From: Saturnia japonica
Lineage: Eukaryota > Arthropoda > Insecta > Lepidoptera > Saturniidae
DNA: 64,000 bases
Direction: 5' to 3'
Assembly: GCA_033032175.1 (NCBI GenBank)
Contig: CM065304.1
Coordinates: 12,276,001 to 12,340,000 of the forward strand
Position numbers and translations under genes: made by a program. Position 1 is the first letter of the stretch, and each line of letters opens with the position of its first letter. The notes beneath the pieces are model-generated. The model made no database searches. It was not told where the DNA came from and was given only the letters and a program-made list of their open reading frames with translations. Below, one piece after another: positions 1 through 30,991 of this stretch.

Positions 1-382
1 AATCATGTCTGGAGAGGAATCCCGTCCAACGAACGGCAACGCCGGAATTCCGTCTTTGGGGCGACATCCCCTGCAGTCTGTAGATAATTTTCTTTACAAA
101 AAAGAAACGTATTTCTTGCTTAGCCTTTTTTTACTAAAATTAGGGTAGCAACCCAAGACAATTTGTCGCTTAATGCTCTATTTTCCGTGTTACATCAAAC
201 TGAGGCATTTACAATAAAGGTTTTCTTTATTTTAATTAATCCGAAATCAAGAGCCTTCATCATACATTACTATAATATTTCATATAGTGAAAACTAACCC
301 TTGTATATATTTTTTTATAACAAGTATAAGTAAAATATTTTTACTAAAAATATTTTAAGATGAAAAAAACTTTAACATAACA
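1..382. other. AT-rich sequence, no gene recognised
   Basis: The first 100 bases are moderately GC-rich and then become AT-rich. No exon of the glutamate receptor could be fitted here (see rejected items), and no repeat was recognised. Confidence 0.4.
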
Positions 383-660
383 TAACATACCATCACGCCT
401 GTATCCCCGAAGGGTTAGGTTAGGTTAGGTTCGCCACAGGTTAGGTTACATCCACAGTTCACCGTGTATGTCTTTAATAGGTGCCATGTAATAGGGGGCA
501 AGCCTATTGCCATTAATCGGGCACAAAGCCAAACTCCGAGCTGCTACTGAGAATTTCATAGAAAACCGCAATAACACTTTGCTCGATCTGGGAATCGAAC
601 CCAGGACCTCGATCATAGCAGTCGCGTTTTCGACCACTAAGCTAACGAGGCAGTTTACCG
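383..660 (-). repeat. tRNA-derived SINE, family A, copy 1
   Basis: On the minus strand the right end reads like a tRNA head. An A-box-like TTAGCTTAGTGGT is the complement of 632-644, and a B box GGTTCGATTCC is the complement of 591-601, about 31 bp apart as in a Pol III promoter. The body (cctattgccattaatcggg, tgagaatttcatagaaaac) recurs at 10265-10435 and 53021-53268 in the same orientation. The tail side contains tandem TTAGG units at 415-429. It is not a functional tRNA gene because the cloverleaf does not continue into the body. Confidence 0.8.
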
Positions 661-2126
661 ACTCTACCGAACTCTTTAACCGACTCCAAAAAAAGAAGAG
701 CGACCAATACATACAGTTGTTTTTTATACAATTATAATTAGTTGTTTAGTATAAATAAAGTTAGTCTAATTATTATTTTGCGCATGAATTTTAAAAGAGA
801 AAAGCGTAATCAATTAATATGCAATGCATCTTTGTTATGCATTCCAACTTCTCATACGTTTACTTGTTCATATAAAAATGACATATAAAACTTAAAACAA
901 TGCTAGAATTATTCTCATATTTATGTTTAGAAAAAATTAGACACGAATAAAAAAACCATTTAAAATACACTTATAAGATAAAGTTTATAGAGATCAACCA
1001 GTTACGAAAAATTAAAGTTTTGGATGATGTTAAAACTTCTATGTAGATAAGCTGTAGTCGTTACCCAACTGGACTTAAACGATAAAGAAAAACTTTTCGA
1101 TTCCATTTCGGCAGATGTTGCAAAAAGACATTCGAAAACTTAGTGCACTCCACTATGCGCTCTTTCCGAGTCCAGTGAATCTCCAAACATTTAAAGACTA
1201 CGTTTCTCTAAATGAATCAATGTTGAAGGCGAGTGTCGTATTCGAGAAGAATAAAGATAGTATTATTGTTAGGAAATCTGAAGTCATTCAGCTGATTCCT
1301 AAAGTTTGTCTCCAAAACACCACCACTAAAGAATTTTTTTTTTAACAACTGTAACTAAGATTTAAATTTTATTTAAATACTCTAGAATTCTTGGTAAAAA
1401 TAATTCAACAACATTCAGTCAAATCGCTGCAAAGTATGTTATCCTTAATAACATAAAAAGACTCATGCGGAGTTATAAAATATATAAATAGATAAAACAG
1501 AAACAAAGTTGTTGAAATATTTCGATATGTATTTATGATTTTAAAAATAGAAAAAGCAAGGGTGAGTATTACGTGGTATGAAATTGCAATGAGGCCGGGG
1601 CATGGGTCTGGCGGGATATAGTCTCGACAAATCCTATGATAACGTCTTCATTACCTACACGTCAACCCTCTTCTTAGGAGTCTTCGTCACCGCTTCAATC
1701 TTTTTGCGGATATTACACTTCAATTATGATAAAAGTGCCAAGTCGGGAGTTGCATAATAAATTTTAGTGATAAATGGCTCAAAAATCACTGACGTTTATC
1801 ACTTTTAAAGTGTTTGAAAGATTGTATTATATACACTGGTTCAATAATAAAGGCATGAAAAGAAAAAAAATACAAATAACCTCGACAAATATCAATTATA
1901 TAATATGCAAAATCGTTGATTTTTTACCTATAATTTTGTAGGTCAGTTTTTTGACCTACGTAAAATTTATACAGTAAATTTCTTTTTGTGATTTCGTACC
2001 TCATAATGAATAAAATTGAAACTATTATAGAAATACTTTATTGTCTGTCTGTCTGTCCGTGTGTCATCGCCCTTTTTCTCAAAAACAACATGAGCTATAA
2101 AGTTTAAACTAATATCATAATTATAT
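661..2126. other. AT-rich non-coding stretch with one unrecognised 76-codon ORF
   Basis: An open frame at 1115-1345 (+) has no family I recognise and no splice context linking it to the receptor. Microsatellite-like ctgtctgtctgtctgtc at about 2043-2059 resembles the tails of dispersed insect repeats. Otherwise I see nothing. Confidence 0.35.
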
Positions 2127-2885
2127 TAAGGTATGGTCCCAAATTCCTGAAAAAAAAATCAAGTTTCTAGGTTAACGCATTAGAGATACAACACTTTATA
2201 TTTAAAATACCGCTCACTGACTAATTATTAAAACCTATAGGGTACCTTTACGTCCCAGAGACTAAAGCCTTGCAATCTGGCAAGAAGGGATGTGTTTTAA
2301 CAAAAGTTAAGGAATAAACCTAAAAAATAAAACTAATTTGTTATTCCTTGTGAATTAATAATGCAATAAAATTATATTACGTTTTATTCTATTTTTTTCT
2401 CGAAAAGGGTTTGAGGTAGGTTGAAATTAATACCGAATACTCTCATACTACCCTATAAAAACCAAGTTACTAAGTTAACGCAATAAAGAGATACAACCTT
2501 TTATAATAAAGTCTAAAAATCGCACTCGGTGGCTACACAACCTATAGAGTACTGCCGGGAGGCCTAGATAGAGTCTTGAATTCGCCATGAAGAGGAGTTA
2601 ATTAAATAATTATAATACAACAAATTTATATTTAGTTTTATTTTTTTCTCTCAATAACAGCTTCAGGCGTAAAGTTGTAATTTATATTGAATACCAAGAT
2701 CTATAGACCTTATACTGCTGTAAAAAAAAAAAAAAAAAAAAAACAAGTTTCTTGGTGAATACAGTAAAGTGATACACACTTTCCCTGATCAATTATCAAA
2801 ACCTATAGAGTACTTCCCGGAGACCTACAATTTTGAAATTAGGCATGAAGAGAGGTTTTTTAACTAAAGTCTAAAAACCTAGTTA
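2127..2885 (+). repeat. Three diverged tandem units of about 280-300 bp
   Basis: The motif caagttnctaggttaacgca...gagatacaac recurs at about 2160, 2463 and 2744, spaced 303 and 281 bp. Each is followed by a related aaacctatagngtac...gggagncctag block. The units are clearly diverged. A 22-base poly-A run at about 2720-2741 lies before the third. Fragments of the same family, in opposite orientation, appear near 30420-30840 and 46750-46960. Confidence 0.6.
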
Positions 2886-2998
2886 ACGCTAACCTAGCCT
2901 AACGCGCCAATCTCTGGAACAACCAGTCAGAGTTGAAAAATTGTTATTGTATTTTATAGATTGTTTATTAAGGAAGGTTAATGCTATATAACTTCACG
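2886..2998 (+). repeat. Dispersed repeat with 'cgcgccaatctctggaac' head, copy 1
   Basis: It begins with cgcgccaatctctggaac and ends with an nngctatataacttcacgctacga motif. A second copy in the same orientation is at 3528-3650, and a reverse fragment (gttccagagattagcatg) is at about 55612-55630. It is a non-coding mobile-element remnant of unassigned class. Confidence 0.6.
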
Positions 2999-3527
2999 CT
3001 ACGATCCTAAGAAGCAGAGCAATAATCATGAACGTCAAGTAATCTAGCAAGTTTTAGAAAAATACGAAAAGATAAAACCTACGATAGGCTACACTGGTAC
3101 GTTGGCAGCGGTGAGGTGGTCGAATAAACTTAACACGAGTGAAAACGTCAACCACAGATAAATTTACATAAATAATACCAATGGACCTAAGAAGTTTATG
3201 AATAAAAATATAATCCATCATATGACAGATCAAGATCTCATCAAAAATTTCAATATGTCTTACTACAATATCATCTCAAGTTAAGCGACATTGTGACCGA
3301 ATTTCGTAACACCCTACGCTTACAAACTGCATATTCTGAAGTCGGGGTGCTTTCTTAATACTTGGGGTAGTTCGAAATCCGAAATATTTGGTAGATTAAT
3401 TCCTTAACTTAATTTATTGCATAAAGTACACAGACCTATCGTACAATTCTGCAAAATTGCATTCGAATACCTATACTGTGTCTCTACGTCTTGATGGTTA
3501 TAACTAACCAGGCTAGTGATTGTTTGT

Positions 3528-3650
3528 TTAAACGCGCTAATCTCTGGAACTTTCAGTCAGATTTGAAAACATATTTTTGTATTGTACAACCTATTTATTT
3601 ATTGCGGAAGATTATAGACTATATAAGTTCATGCTACGACCTTAAAGTGT
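3528..3650 (+). repeat. Dispersed repeat with 'cgcgctaatctctggaac' head, copy 2
   Basis: It has the same head, spacing and tail (atataagttcatgctacgacc) as the copy at 2886. Between the two copies (2999-3527) and after this one up to 4310 I see no gene. A short (TA)n tract lies at about 3766-3782. Confidence 0.6.
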
Positions 3651-4310
3651 AAATCAGTAATAGGTACATTTATAAAATAATAATAAAAACACCACAAGTG
3701 GTTCTTAAGTTATAAGTGCACCTACATATACCGAAGGATGGACCAAAAGACGTTAGAGAATCTATCTCTATATATATATATATGGTCTTATTGACTATTA
3801 ACGTTATTCATCGCAACGTAGGTGAAATATTTAGCGTTTGTTTTAAATTCAATGCGTTATTCCATCCGATCTAGTGCTTAGTTACTTACTTGGATGTAAA
3901 TTCATGTCACATGAAACAGCTGCCCTGCGTTCAGAATGACAAATTGACGCTTGGGAACTGATATTGTAATTCCAAAATCGAGCGAATAATACTAATATTG
4001 TATATTAACCTGTTGTAGCTATGACATCAATCCCATTACATTGTACATATTTAATGTATCTGATGTATATAATGTATGTTACAAATGTGAAAGTAAATTT
4101 GTTTAAATATTTCTTCATCAAGCACGATAAACACCTGAACGGATTCTTAAGAAACTTGGCATAGAAGTCAATTATGTCGTGGGATGTGACTGATGTGATT
4201 GATGTATGGGAATAGGACATAGATTTTTTTTTATTATCGTCCAGCGAAACGGACGGACAACAGATTGTATATGAATATAAGCATTTAGAAATTAACAAGG
4301 ACTGAAGACT

Positions 4311-4565
4311 TTGGTAAATAAGTCACAGAGTTTAAGTAAATATGAGCATGACTTGGTAAAACGAGAAGAGAGACGATGGATCAAAGCAGTTCAAGGATGC
4401 CAGTACAGTGATGGAAAAAGATTGTCTGGCAGATCACTAGCTCGATGGTCTGACAATACAGCTAGGATAGCGGTAAATCTCCGGATAAATAAAACGTAAG
4501 ACCGTAAAGGATACCGTGAAATATAGGAGATCTATATTCAGCAGTAAGTAGATGTAGAATGAATG
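4311..4565 (+). pseudogene. RTE-type LINE 3' fragment (degenerate)
   Basis: A 62-codon frame at 4311-4499 ends with a pattern like the C-terminus of RTE reverse transcriptases: RW...GKRLSGRSLARWSDN..RIA, matching the GKRSVGRPPTRW.DD..KVAG of the RTE at 14562-15194. Downstream, ggagatctatattcagcag resembles the RTE 3' end seen at 14570-14600 in complement. It is strongly decayed, with no tail repeat. Confidence 0.45.
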
Positions 4566-4654
4566 GGTTTTCAAATTACATATCACATTAATTACAACGC
4601 GTATGAAAGATAATATAATAAAATAACATATTTATACCATAAAACCTATTCTTA

Positions 4655-4870
4655 GGCCTTGTGGTGCATTGGTAGTAAGCCCTAATATTTAACTGAGAAG
4701 CCGCGGGTTCAATTCCCACTTATGACTGGTTTTGTGTGTCAATGATAACTATCAGTTGTGTATTCTAAGTGATAAATATCTAATTATGTATGTATGTAAA
4801 TTGGCGGCTTCCATAACACAAACTTTGCTTAGTTTGGAATTATATGGACATGTGTGCAATTGTGTCCCCA
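4655..4870 (+). repeat. tRNA-derived SINE, family B, copy 1
   Basis: It begins GGCCTTGTGGTGCATTGGTA (A-box-like) with a B box GGGTTCAATTCCC about 35 bp later. The body contains tgactggttttgtgtgtc and ctttgcttagtttggaatta. It ends tgtccccatatt followed by an (ATT)n tail. The same family is present at 18383-18605 in the same orientation. The tRNA ancestry is clear but it is not a functional tRNA. Confidence 0.8.
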
Positions 4871-4883
4871 TATTATTATTATT

Positions 4884-4970
4884 ATTATATTAATACGTGA
4901 GACGAAAACTTCGGACTCCTTTTTAAATGTATTGCGTGCACGGAAGTCTGCGCAATTAAGTTAGGCAACC
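4884..4970 (+). mobile_element. Helitron 5' fragment
   Basis: The tract attatattaatacgtgagac followed by cggactcctttttaaatgtattgcgtgcacggaagtctg matches the first about 85 bp of the complete non-autonomous Helitrons at 17312 and 48497. The 3' part is missing. Confidence 0.6.
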
Positions 4971-5299
4971 TATTTGCGATCAGTCAATGTATATTATCTA
5001 TTATTTATTTCTTATCATTAATAAACATCAGATGAGGTTACATATTTTAAGTTTCCCGTTTAAAATAATTACACAAGCATTTTTACACTTTTGTGATTTT
5101 ATAGTAAAATGGAACAAAATGCGACTCTGCATTTTTTTTTGTTAATTATTCATATAATTGTTAGCTAAATTTTTCATTAAAATAAAATCACTCATTATCG
5201 GCGTTTTTTTTTTCTAGAGAAAAGAAGGATTCCTTGCAATAGGTAAACAATCTTATATTTAAAAATTTTATGTGTCTGTTAGTGATATTGTAACTGTGG

Positions 5300-5770
5300 T
5301 ATCTGTGTGTCATTGTCTTCAAGTGTTCAACCCGCCAGCGACCCTGTCCTCTCCGCTCCCGTGCTACGTCAGCGCCACGCCTACAGGAAGGCACCTCACT
5401 GCGTGTGTACCTTAATGTTTCGCCCTCTTCACGCCTGGTAGGTTCGGGCATGAGCAGGGTCGGTCACACGTAGCGAGAGGGGCTTGCACGCACTGGTTTC
5501 CAGACAGCTGGTTACCGTAGCGTGTATTCACCGCCGGTTATACAGAGTTCGAGGGAATCGTTTCCGACGCGTTCGCGCTCTCGGTGCGCGGTCCCGCTCT
5601 GTATTATTGTCGTAGCACATTTGTAAAGGGCAAGCCGTGCCCATTTTAGTAACTTCTGAATGACTTGACCGATAGAGCTCAAATTTACATAATAATATAT
5701 TTCTTTTATCAAGACAATGGTTTATAGCTATGTTAGGACAAAGAAATATGGTTAGTAAAGAGCAGAACAA
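5300..5770. other. GC-rich island upstream of the first visible receptor exon
   Basis: This block is much more GC-rich than its surroundings, with many CG dinucleotides around 5330-5600. Open frames on the minus strand are probably a side effect of composition. The right part (about 5640-5700, ttctgaatgacttgaccgat...) reads like a dispersed-repeat tail, so a mobile element is as likely as a regulatory element. I cannot assign a function. Confidence 0.3.
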
Positions 5771-5927
5771 CGTCTGTCAGGCCCACTAGTATATTATATT
5801 TGCTAAAATCTCACTAAGCAAAGAAGAAAAAAGCCACTCATTGAATAAGGACCTCTCAATTTCTCAAGTTTACGTATTTATTATAATATTTGATGTTTAT
5901 CAGTATAATGAAATACTTTAATTTTAG

Positions 5928-25218
<19,291 letters not shown>

Positions 25219-28200
25219 TCCGAGGCTCGGGATGTAGGCGCAGTGCGCCGGCCATCCCATTCCAGACAGTTCTCCAGCTCAGTCGACCTGTACGAACTGT
25301 AAGCGTATAAACATGGTCAATCAATTCTTCATTACTTTTATGTATTTTTTACGTTGATTACTTCTTACTATTGTTTAATTACCTCCATATTTAAATACGA
25401 TATGACCGAAATTTTCTACGTTTTCTCAATGAAATTATAGTTTAAGCCTGTATGTTAATAGTACTTACATAGTTGTATCAATATCTTACCACTTAAAAAT
25501 GGCTTTCCTATCGAATGACACCCGCCAAAGTCTTATGGACATGATAAAGTTTCGTCAAACTGGTAGCAGATGTATCGATGTAATAGATTAAATCTACTTA
25601 TATGGTAATCATTAAATATCATTAAAAATAAATAAATGTGTGTAATATTAAATTTCATCTTTTTAAAACTTTGCTTTATTTTTTTTAACATGTGAATTCT
25701 ACTAAGTAGTTGAATATCAGGGTCTTACAATAACATGTTTAGTAAGTAAAACTTTTTCAATTAGGCGATATAGTTTACAATCCCGTAATTCTAAAATAAT
25801 ACCTAGCAGTTAGGTAAATAAACACGTTAATTGTAGAAAACTTGTCATTCACGTATCGACATTTTTGCTTCCTTGACCTTTTTTATTCAATTAACAAAGT
25901 CCCTTTCTTCGTCTTGATACATGAGAACTTTACAATTGAAACTCTTAATGTGTATATTAAGTTTTGTAATTTATATATGTGATTCAAAATAGATACATAC
26001 ATTAAATTATTATTTGAATATATATGTGCTTCTTAAATTACGGATTAAACAAATTTTATTTTTTCAATGTAAAGATATAATAAAACAAACGCGTGTATAT
26101 CTTTCGAATTTAATTCCATTGCAAACGAGCTTCTAGACTATTCTGTACTTATTTTTTCTTACAATTTGGGTCCTCCTCTATTTTTAATTCTTCTAATCAT
26201 GTCAGAATTCAACTACTTAATTGATCAGACAGTTTTTAAACAATTTTATTATTCTTAGGTGTGTAACTAAAAGTATTTCGTCTTTTAGGTGATAACTAAA
26301 ATAAATATGTTCTAGAAAATACATAATATGTATATGACAAAGGAACATTCAAACTCGCTAATTGTTGTATATTATTGGTGTAAAAATCTCAAGACCATGT
26401 TTCTAATGTCATTTGTTCCTTATGTATCTATCAACACGCCTTGTCGCTACTGGATTATGCAGGAAGGATGGAGCTTTACTTTTATGTATTTTTCAAACAT
26501 CTTTCACTTCCTTCATATTCATTAAGCCCTTCACCCAATCTCACCGGTTTCGAATTTTTTATACTTTCCTTATGTATAGAATTATTTATGCACTACTTAC
26601 GGTTTTTTAAACCTTGATTCAATATGTCATCCAACGTATCATTCACTTTGTTGACACATTTCCACATCCCCATCGTTCTTATTATCAGTCAAAAGAGACG
26701 TATTATAGACAAATACATATAGACATATTAAATCATTTACTTGTTCTTCACATTCATTTTTGCCCATTTGCCTATTCTTAAAAATATACTGAACCATATT
26801 CAATCTAGAAAAAACATATTAATTTATTTTGAAGTCACCAAAGAGTTTATTTAAGAGTACAACTTCTTAATAAAAATATTGACTTTTTTTATTTAGACGA
26901 ATATAAATTGTTTATTAAATTGTGAAAACAATACTTGCATTATTTGTAATGCTTTAATTTAATTTATATTATATTAACTTTTACTTAAAATATATTATGT
27001 AAGTAAATTAATTATAAATAAGTTATTAATTTCAATTGCATCAGCTTTTTCTTTTACTTCCATATATAATTAATTAATTATATAATTTAGATTAACTACA
27101 TAAATAACGGTGTTATGATTATCTAAAATTATTATTCAATAACAGAACGCGTTCGTTATGCATATTATTCTTAAGTATTATTATAAGTCGCTGTGTGATA
27201 TTGTATAGTTTCTAATTATATTTTAAAACATTTTTATAAACGTTAATAAATTATGTATAATACGTACCTACCTATTATGTGACTTGTTGTAACATTGAAT
27301 CTTTAATGATAATTGCCATGTATTTATTATTATTTTGTTATTCCGATATCATTTTATATTTTATATTGCGTATAATATATTTAAAGTTATAATATAAAAT
27401 ATTTTATATTTGAAATATATGAGACGTAACTTTACATTAGTGTGATTATGCCCAAGGCAAATATTTATTCTAAGTAAACCATATCAAGGAAAAATTCTAT
27501 GTTAATAGAGTTTTTGGCTTATAATTTTATTTCAAACATTAATAAATTTACCTTTGTAATAGAACTTACGAAATTAGGTTATGCCTCCGTCCTAAAACTC
27601 CTCTGAAATTTATATATCTTATAAATGCATCAAATAATACAAATTTTCTTTATACTTTGGATTACAAAATAGGAAACGAAGTAAAAGCAGTTATTATTCA
27701 TTTTAGTGAGATTTATTAACGTAATATGTACCTACCGGGATTAAAGATATTTATTCCATACGGACCAAATTAAAAAAGTTGTATATCAACTTGTTAAACT
27801 TAAACAATCAATTTTAATACAACTCTTATAATAATTAGAGTAAAAGAAATCGAAAAAAAGAACTGTGCGGCTATATGCGTCCGTCCGTCCGTATGTGAAA
27901 CTTGGAAATATTCCCGTCGAGTTATTAAATGCTTTTAAATAAAAATGATTCTTCCACAGTTAATCATTCGAAGCCGGTCTACACCACAACCTATTTTAAT
28001 TACCATTGCTATAAATATATACTTATATTTATGTCAAATTGTAAGATTTTTTTTTCAAGTTCCTCAGTGGTTCTATTTCTTTAACTAACTAAATAATCAA
28101 ACTTGAAATTTTGTATCCGTAGTTAAATTTAACATAGATGTTAAAGTAATTTAAGAATAAAAGTTAATATTATACTTCAAATGACTGATTTACATAATCG

Positions 28201-28640
28201 TTTCATTGAACGTAGTGTTTAGATATTAAGGTGTATTTTAATGTTATCGTTAATGAATTATCTAATAAAATGTGTATTAGGCATCTTTCGAATAGCATCA
28301 ACTCGATATGTCTTCGACGTTAGCTATTGTAATTATTATTAATACAGTATTACAGTAATGAATCTGTATGTGTACGCTATTTAAATGTTGATTATAATTG
28401 TATCGTAATAAATATCAAAAATATATTCGTGTTTGACTAAGAATTCCTATATACCTCCTCTTCCTTATATCTCACCCTAATCTAACGCTGGCTCTCGTCT
28501 GAACATAATGAAGAAAAATATTTATAAACATATATTCAATTCATCCAAATATGTAATTTTTATTTTGCACTTTATCTTTTCTTTTAACTTGATACTAACG
28601 TTGGTTGGCAGCTGAACTGTGTAATTTGTAAAGATACTTA
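25219..28640. other. 3' untranslated and intergenic AT-rich stretch
   Basis: Beyond the receptor stop codon the sequence is very AT-rich. Short ORFs at 26328-26610 have no recognisable content. ttaattaatta-type runs occur near 27060-27080. No gene was identified. Confidence 0.5.
25627..25636 (+). promoter_or_regulatory. Candidate polyadenylation signal of the iGluR gene
   Basis: Two overlapping AATAAA hexamers lie about 410 bp after the stop codon. AATAAA is frequent in this AT-rich DNA, so this is only the first plausible site. Confidence 0.25.
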
Positions 28641-28679
28641 TCTATAGAAATCTGATAGAGAACAAGTTACATACAACAA

Positions 28680-28990
28680 GGAATAGTGAGACTGATTTTA
28701 CAGTGACGCTTACGGCCAGCGCGTTTAGTAAGCGCTGCTTAAAAGCCCGCTGATGATCCGCGCAAACTGTAACGAGTTTAGTCACTCTCGCACGAACCGA
28801 CGTCTTATTCAAATGGGAATATGACCTTATGACAACAACTAACGGCACATCCGTTCAACTTGGCAATGTGACGCTCTTTGACCGCAGTAGGGGTGCCGAT
28901 CGTGCTCGGCCAGGAAGCGCTGGCGACACGAGCGCAGTTTATCGACAGCCCGGCTCACTGGGGTAAAATTGCCGCTAGAGGAAAAAGGAT
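28680..28990. other. CG-rich island in a gene-poor region
   Basis: This is a sharp rise in GC and CG content (cggccagcgcgtttagtaag, gccgatcgtgctcggccagg, agcgctggcgacacgagcgc) flanked on both sides by very AT-rich DNA. The minus-strand frame 28642-28848 is unrecognised. It could be a promoter or enhancer of a neighbouring gene or a repeat. Confidence 0.3.
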
Positions 28991-29990
28991 TTTTTTTCAT
29001 TTTCGATAAAATCTGTTTATGTACTTTGAATTAAACCATAACTATAAGACTTTTGATGTATGCCTTATTTTTAAATAATGCATAGTTAAGTAAAAAAACG
29101 TCTTATTACATTCTTGTTGTATGGAAGCTGAACTTCAATTAGACCTTGTTGCTTCATCTTAAAATATCTTGAGCTGAAACTTACATGGATTGATAGGCCT
29201 AATAACTAATCACATCCCACTAATATACTACATTTCCCCCGAGTGCGTCGCGTCCCTCTGCTTGTTTTACAACAGCACGAATTTTAATTTTATTTATATA
29301 TAAGGATAGTATATAAACAATAATTATGTAAAAGACTGTACAATATAATGTAACCTGTTCGGAACCCTCAGAGTATGAGTTCTACTCGTTGCTAGTCTTA
29401 TTTTTTTTATATGTAGCAAGTCACCTATTGCTCTTTCGATCGCTAAATAATTGATTATTCTTATAAAACAAATACAATAGCAAAAATAGTTCAACCTTAT
29501 ATTAAACTAAACTTAATCATGGTAGCTGACATTCACATAGTTGAGTTCTGACCTTTTAATTCAAATGGAATTTCCTCTTCACAATCAGTAGTGTTACATC
29601 AGGATTACACTACTACATAACGCTGAGTGTACACAAAATACAGGGTACAGAATTCGCGCCATGCGTTCTTTGATTTTCATAGCCTACACTTTATACTCGC
29701 AAGGAACGTAGTTTTTACCTTGAATTAATAGTTTTATTTTATTAAAAATTACCGCTGGTGCAATTTATGTTGAAATTACTAGTAGAGCACACTTATATGC
29801 AAATAGATGAAATGATATATTTTATGTAGAATTTTCCTTCGTATTTATCTATTTTATGGTATATTCGAGATGATAATTTACTCATACTCTAACGTTGCTC
29901 ATAATATCGTGAGATTGATAAATATATTTATTGTCACGAAATCAAAATACAAATTATTACTTAAATACAAATAATTAAGCTAAACCACTC

Positions 29991-30032
29991 ATTTCTTTTG
30001 TATTAATTATACATACTTAATACAAAAGAAAT
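29991..30032. repeat. Perfect 16-bp hairpin
   Basis: ATTTCTTTTGTATTAA (29991-30006) and its exact complement TTAATACAAAAGAAAT (30017-30032) are separated by 10 bp. There is no U-run context of a terminator. It may be the core of a small foldback element. Flanking 29000-30400 shows nothing else, apart from an unrecognised frame at 30188-30415. Confidence 0.7.
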
Positions 30033-30419
30033 CTAATCTCTCCTACAGGACATAAAGATAACTGTCTACCTAAAGCACGTTAAAGTTTAATTAGTTCTGG
30101 AATGTATCATCGAGATACTGCGATAGATATTTTGAATGCTAAACTACAAGAAGATAAAGTAAATAAAACGAAGAGAAAACAATTAACTTGCTGTATGTGG
30201 GTAAGGAATCTTATCGGAGGGTGGCTCTGCATCCAACCGATATATATCTCGATCCAAAAAAGGCCCGTCGTTATCTAAGGATATCCACGTTAAATCTCAC
30301 ACGAATGTGTCACATTCCCATTAACTCCATTACTTTTACCAATATTATAAAACTCAAGAGAACCTTTATTTTTCTACAGCAGTTTGAGGTCATAGATCTG
30401 AGTATTCGAAATTAATTTC

Positions 30420-30840
30420 AAATGTTTACCTTAAGCCGTTTTTGAGAAAAAAAAATAACACTTTATATAATTTTGTTGCGCTGTAATTTCACACTAGATT
30501 ACAAAATCATTATTTCCGAATTTTTCCCTTAACTTTTATTAAAAGTCCTCCCTTCGTGCCAAATTTCAAGACTATAGGTCTGCGGGAAGTACCCTATATG
30601 TTTTGATAATCGGTTCGTGAGCATTTTTTTAACTATGAAGTGCCTATCTATATAATGCGTTATCCTACATTTTTTTTTAACATCATGAAGCCGTAGGTTA
30701 GTATATGATATTAATTTCAACCTTATATCTTCAGTCGTTTACATGTCTTGACATAAAGACAGATAGCCAGCCATCTAGATGGACAACAAAGTGATCCTAT
30801 AAGCGCTACGTTTTTTTTTTGAGGTACGAAACCCTGGTAT
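30420..30840 (-). repeat. Dispersed repeat related to the 2127-2885 units
   Basis: The complement contains the same ordered motifs as the tandem units at 2127: the aaacctatagggtac-like block appears here as taccctatatgttttgataa, and a gtccttttaa/cttggtgcca-type segment follows. The right end has a cttgacataaagacagatag tail. One copy, non-coding. Confidence 0.45.
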
Positions 30841-30991
30841 TTGTTAATAAATATTAATTAATACATGTAATATTTTTCTGTAAACATTTACTTACAAGAG
30901 CAATACAATGAAGTATACAACTTTTGGAAAATAGTTTTGAACAATTTATATGTTGAAATTAATAGCCATGAATTAATATTTATTCATTACT

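Noticed and set aside
1..90. Possible upstream receptor exon (a frame reading VFGATSPAV, reminiscent of the FGP.S motif of the amino-terminal domain)
   Set aside because: The preceding residues do not fit the family, no phase-compatible donor leading to exon A was convincing, and the match is too short.
591..653. Functional tRNA genes at the SINE heads (also 18383-18450 and 53204-53250)
   Set aside because: A and B boxes are present, but the same head-plus-body sequence is repeated at several sites and the acceptor stem does not close, as in tRNA-derived SINEs.
29991..30032. Rho-independent terminator
   Set aside because: Eukaryotic context, AT-rich stem and no run of T directly after the hairpin.
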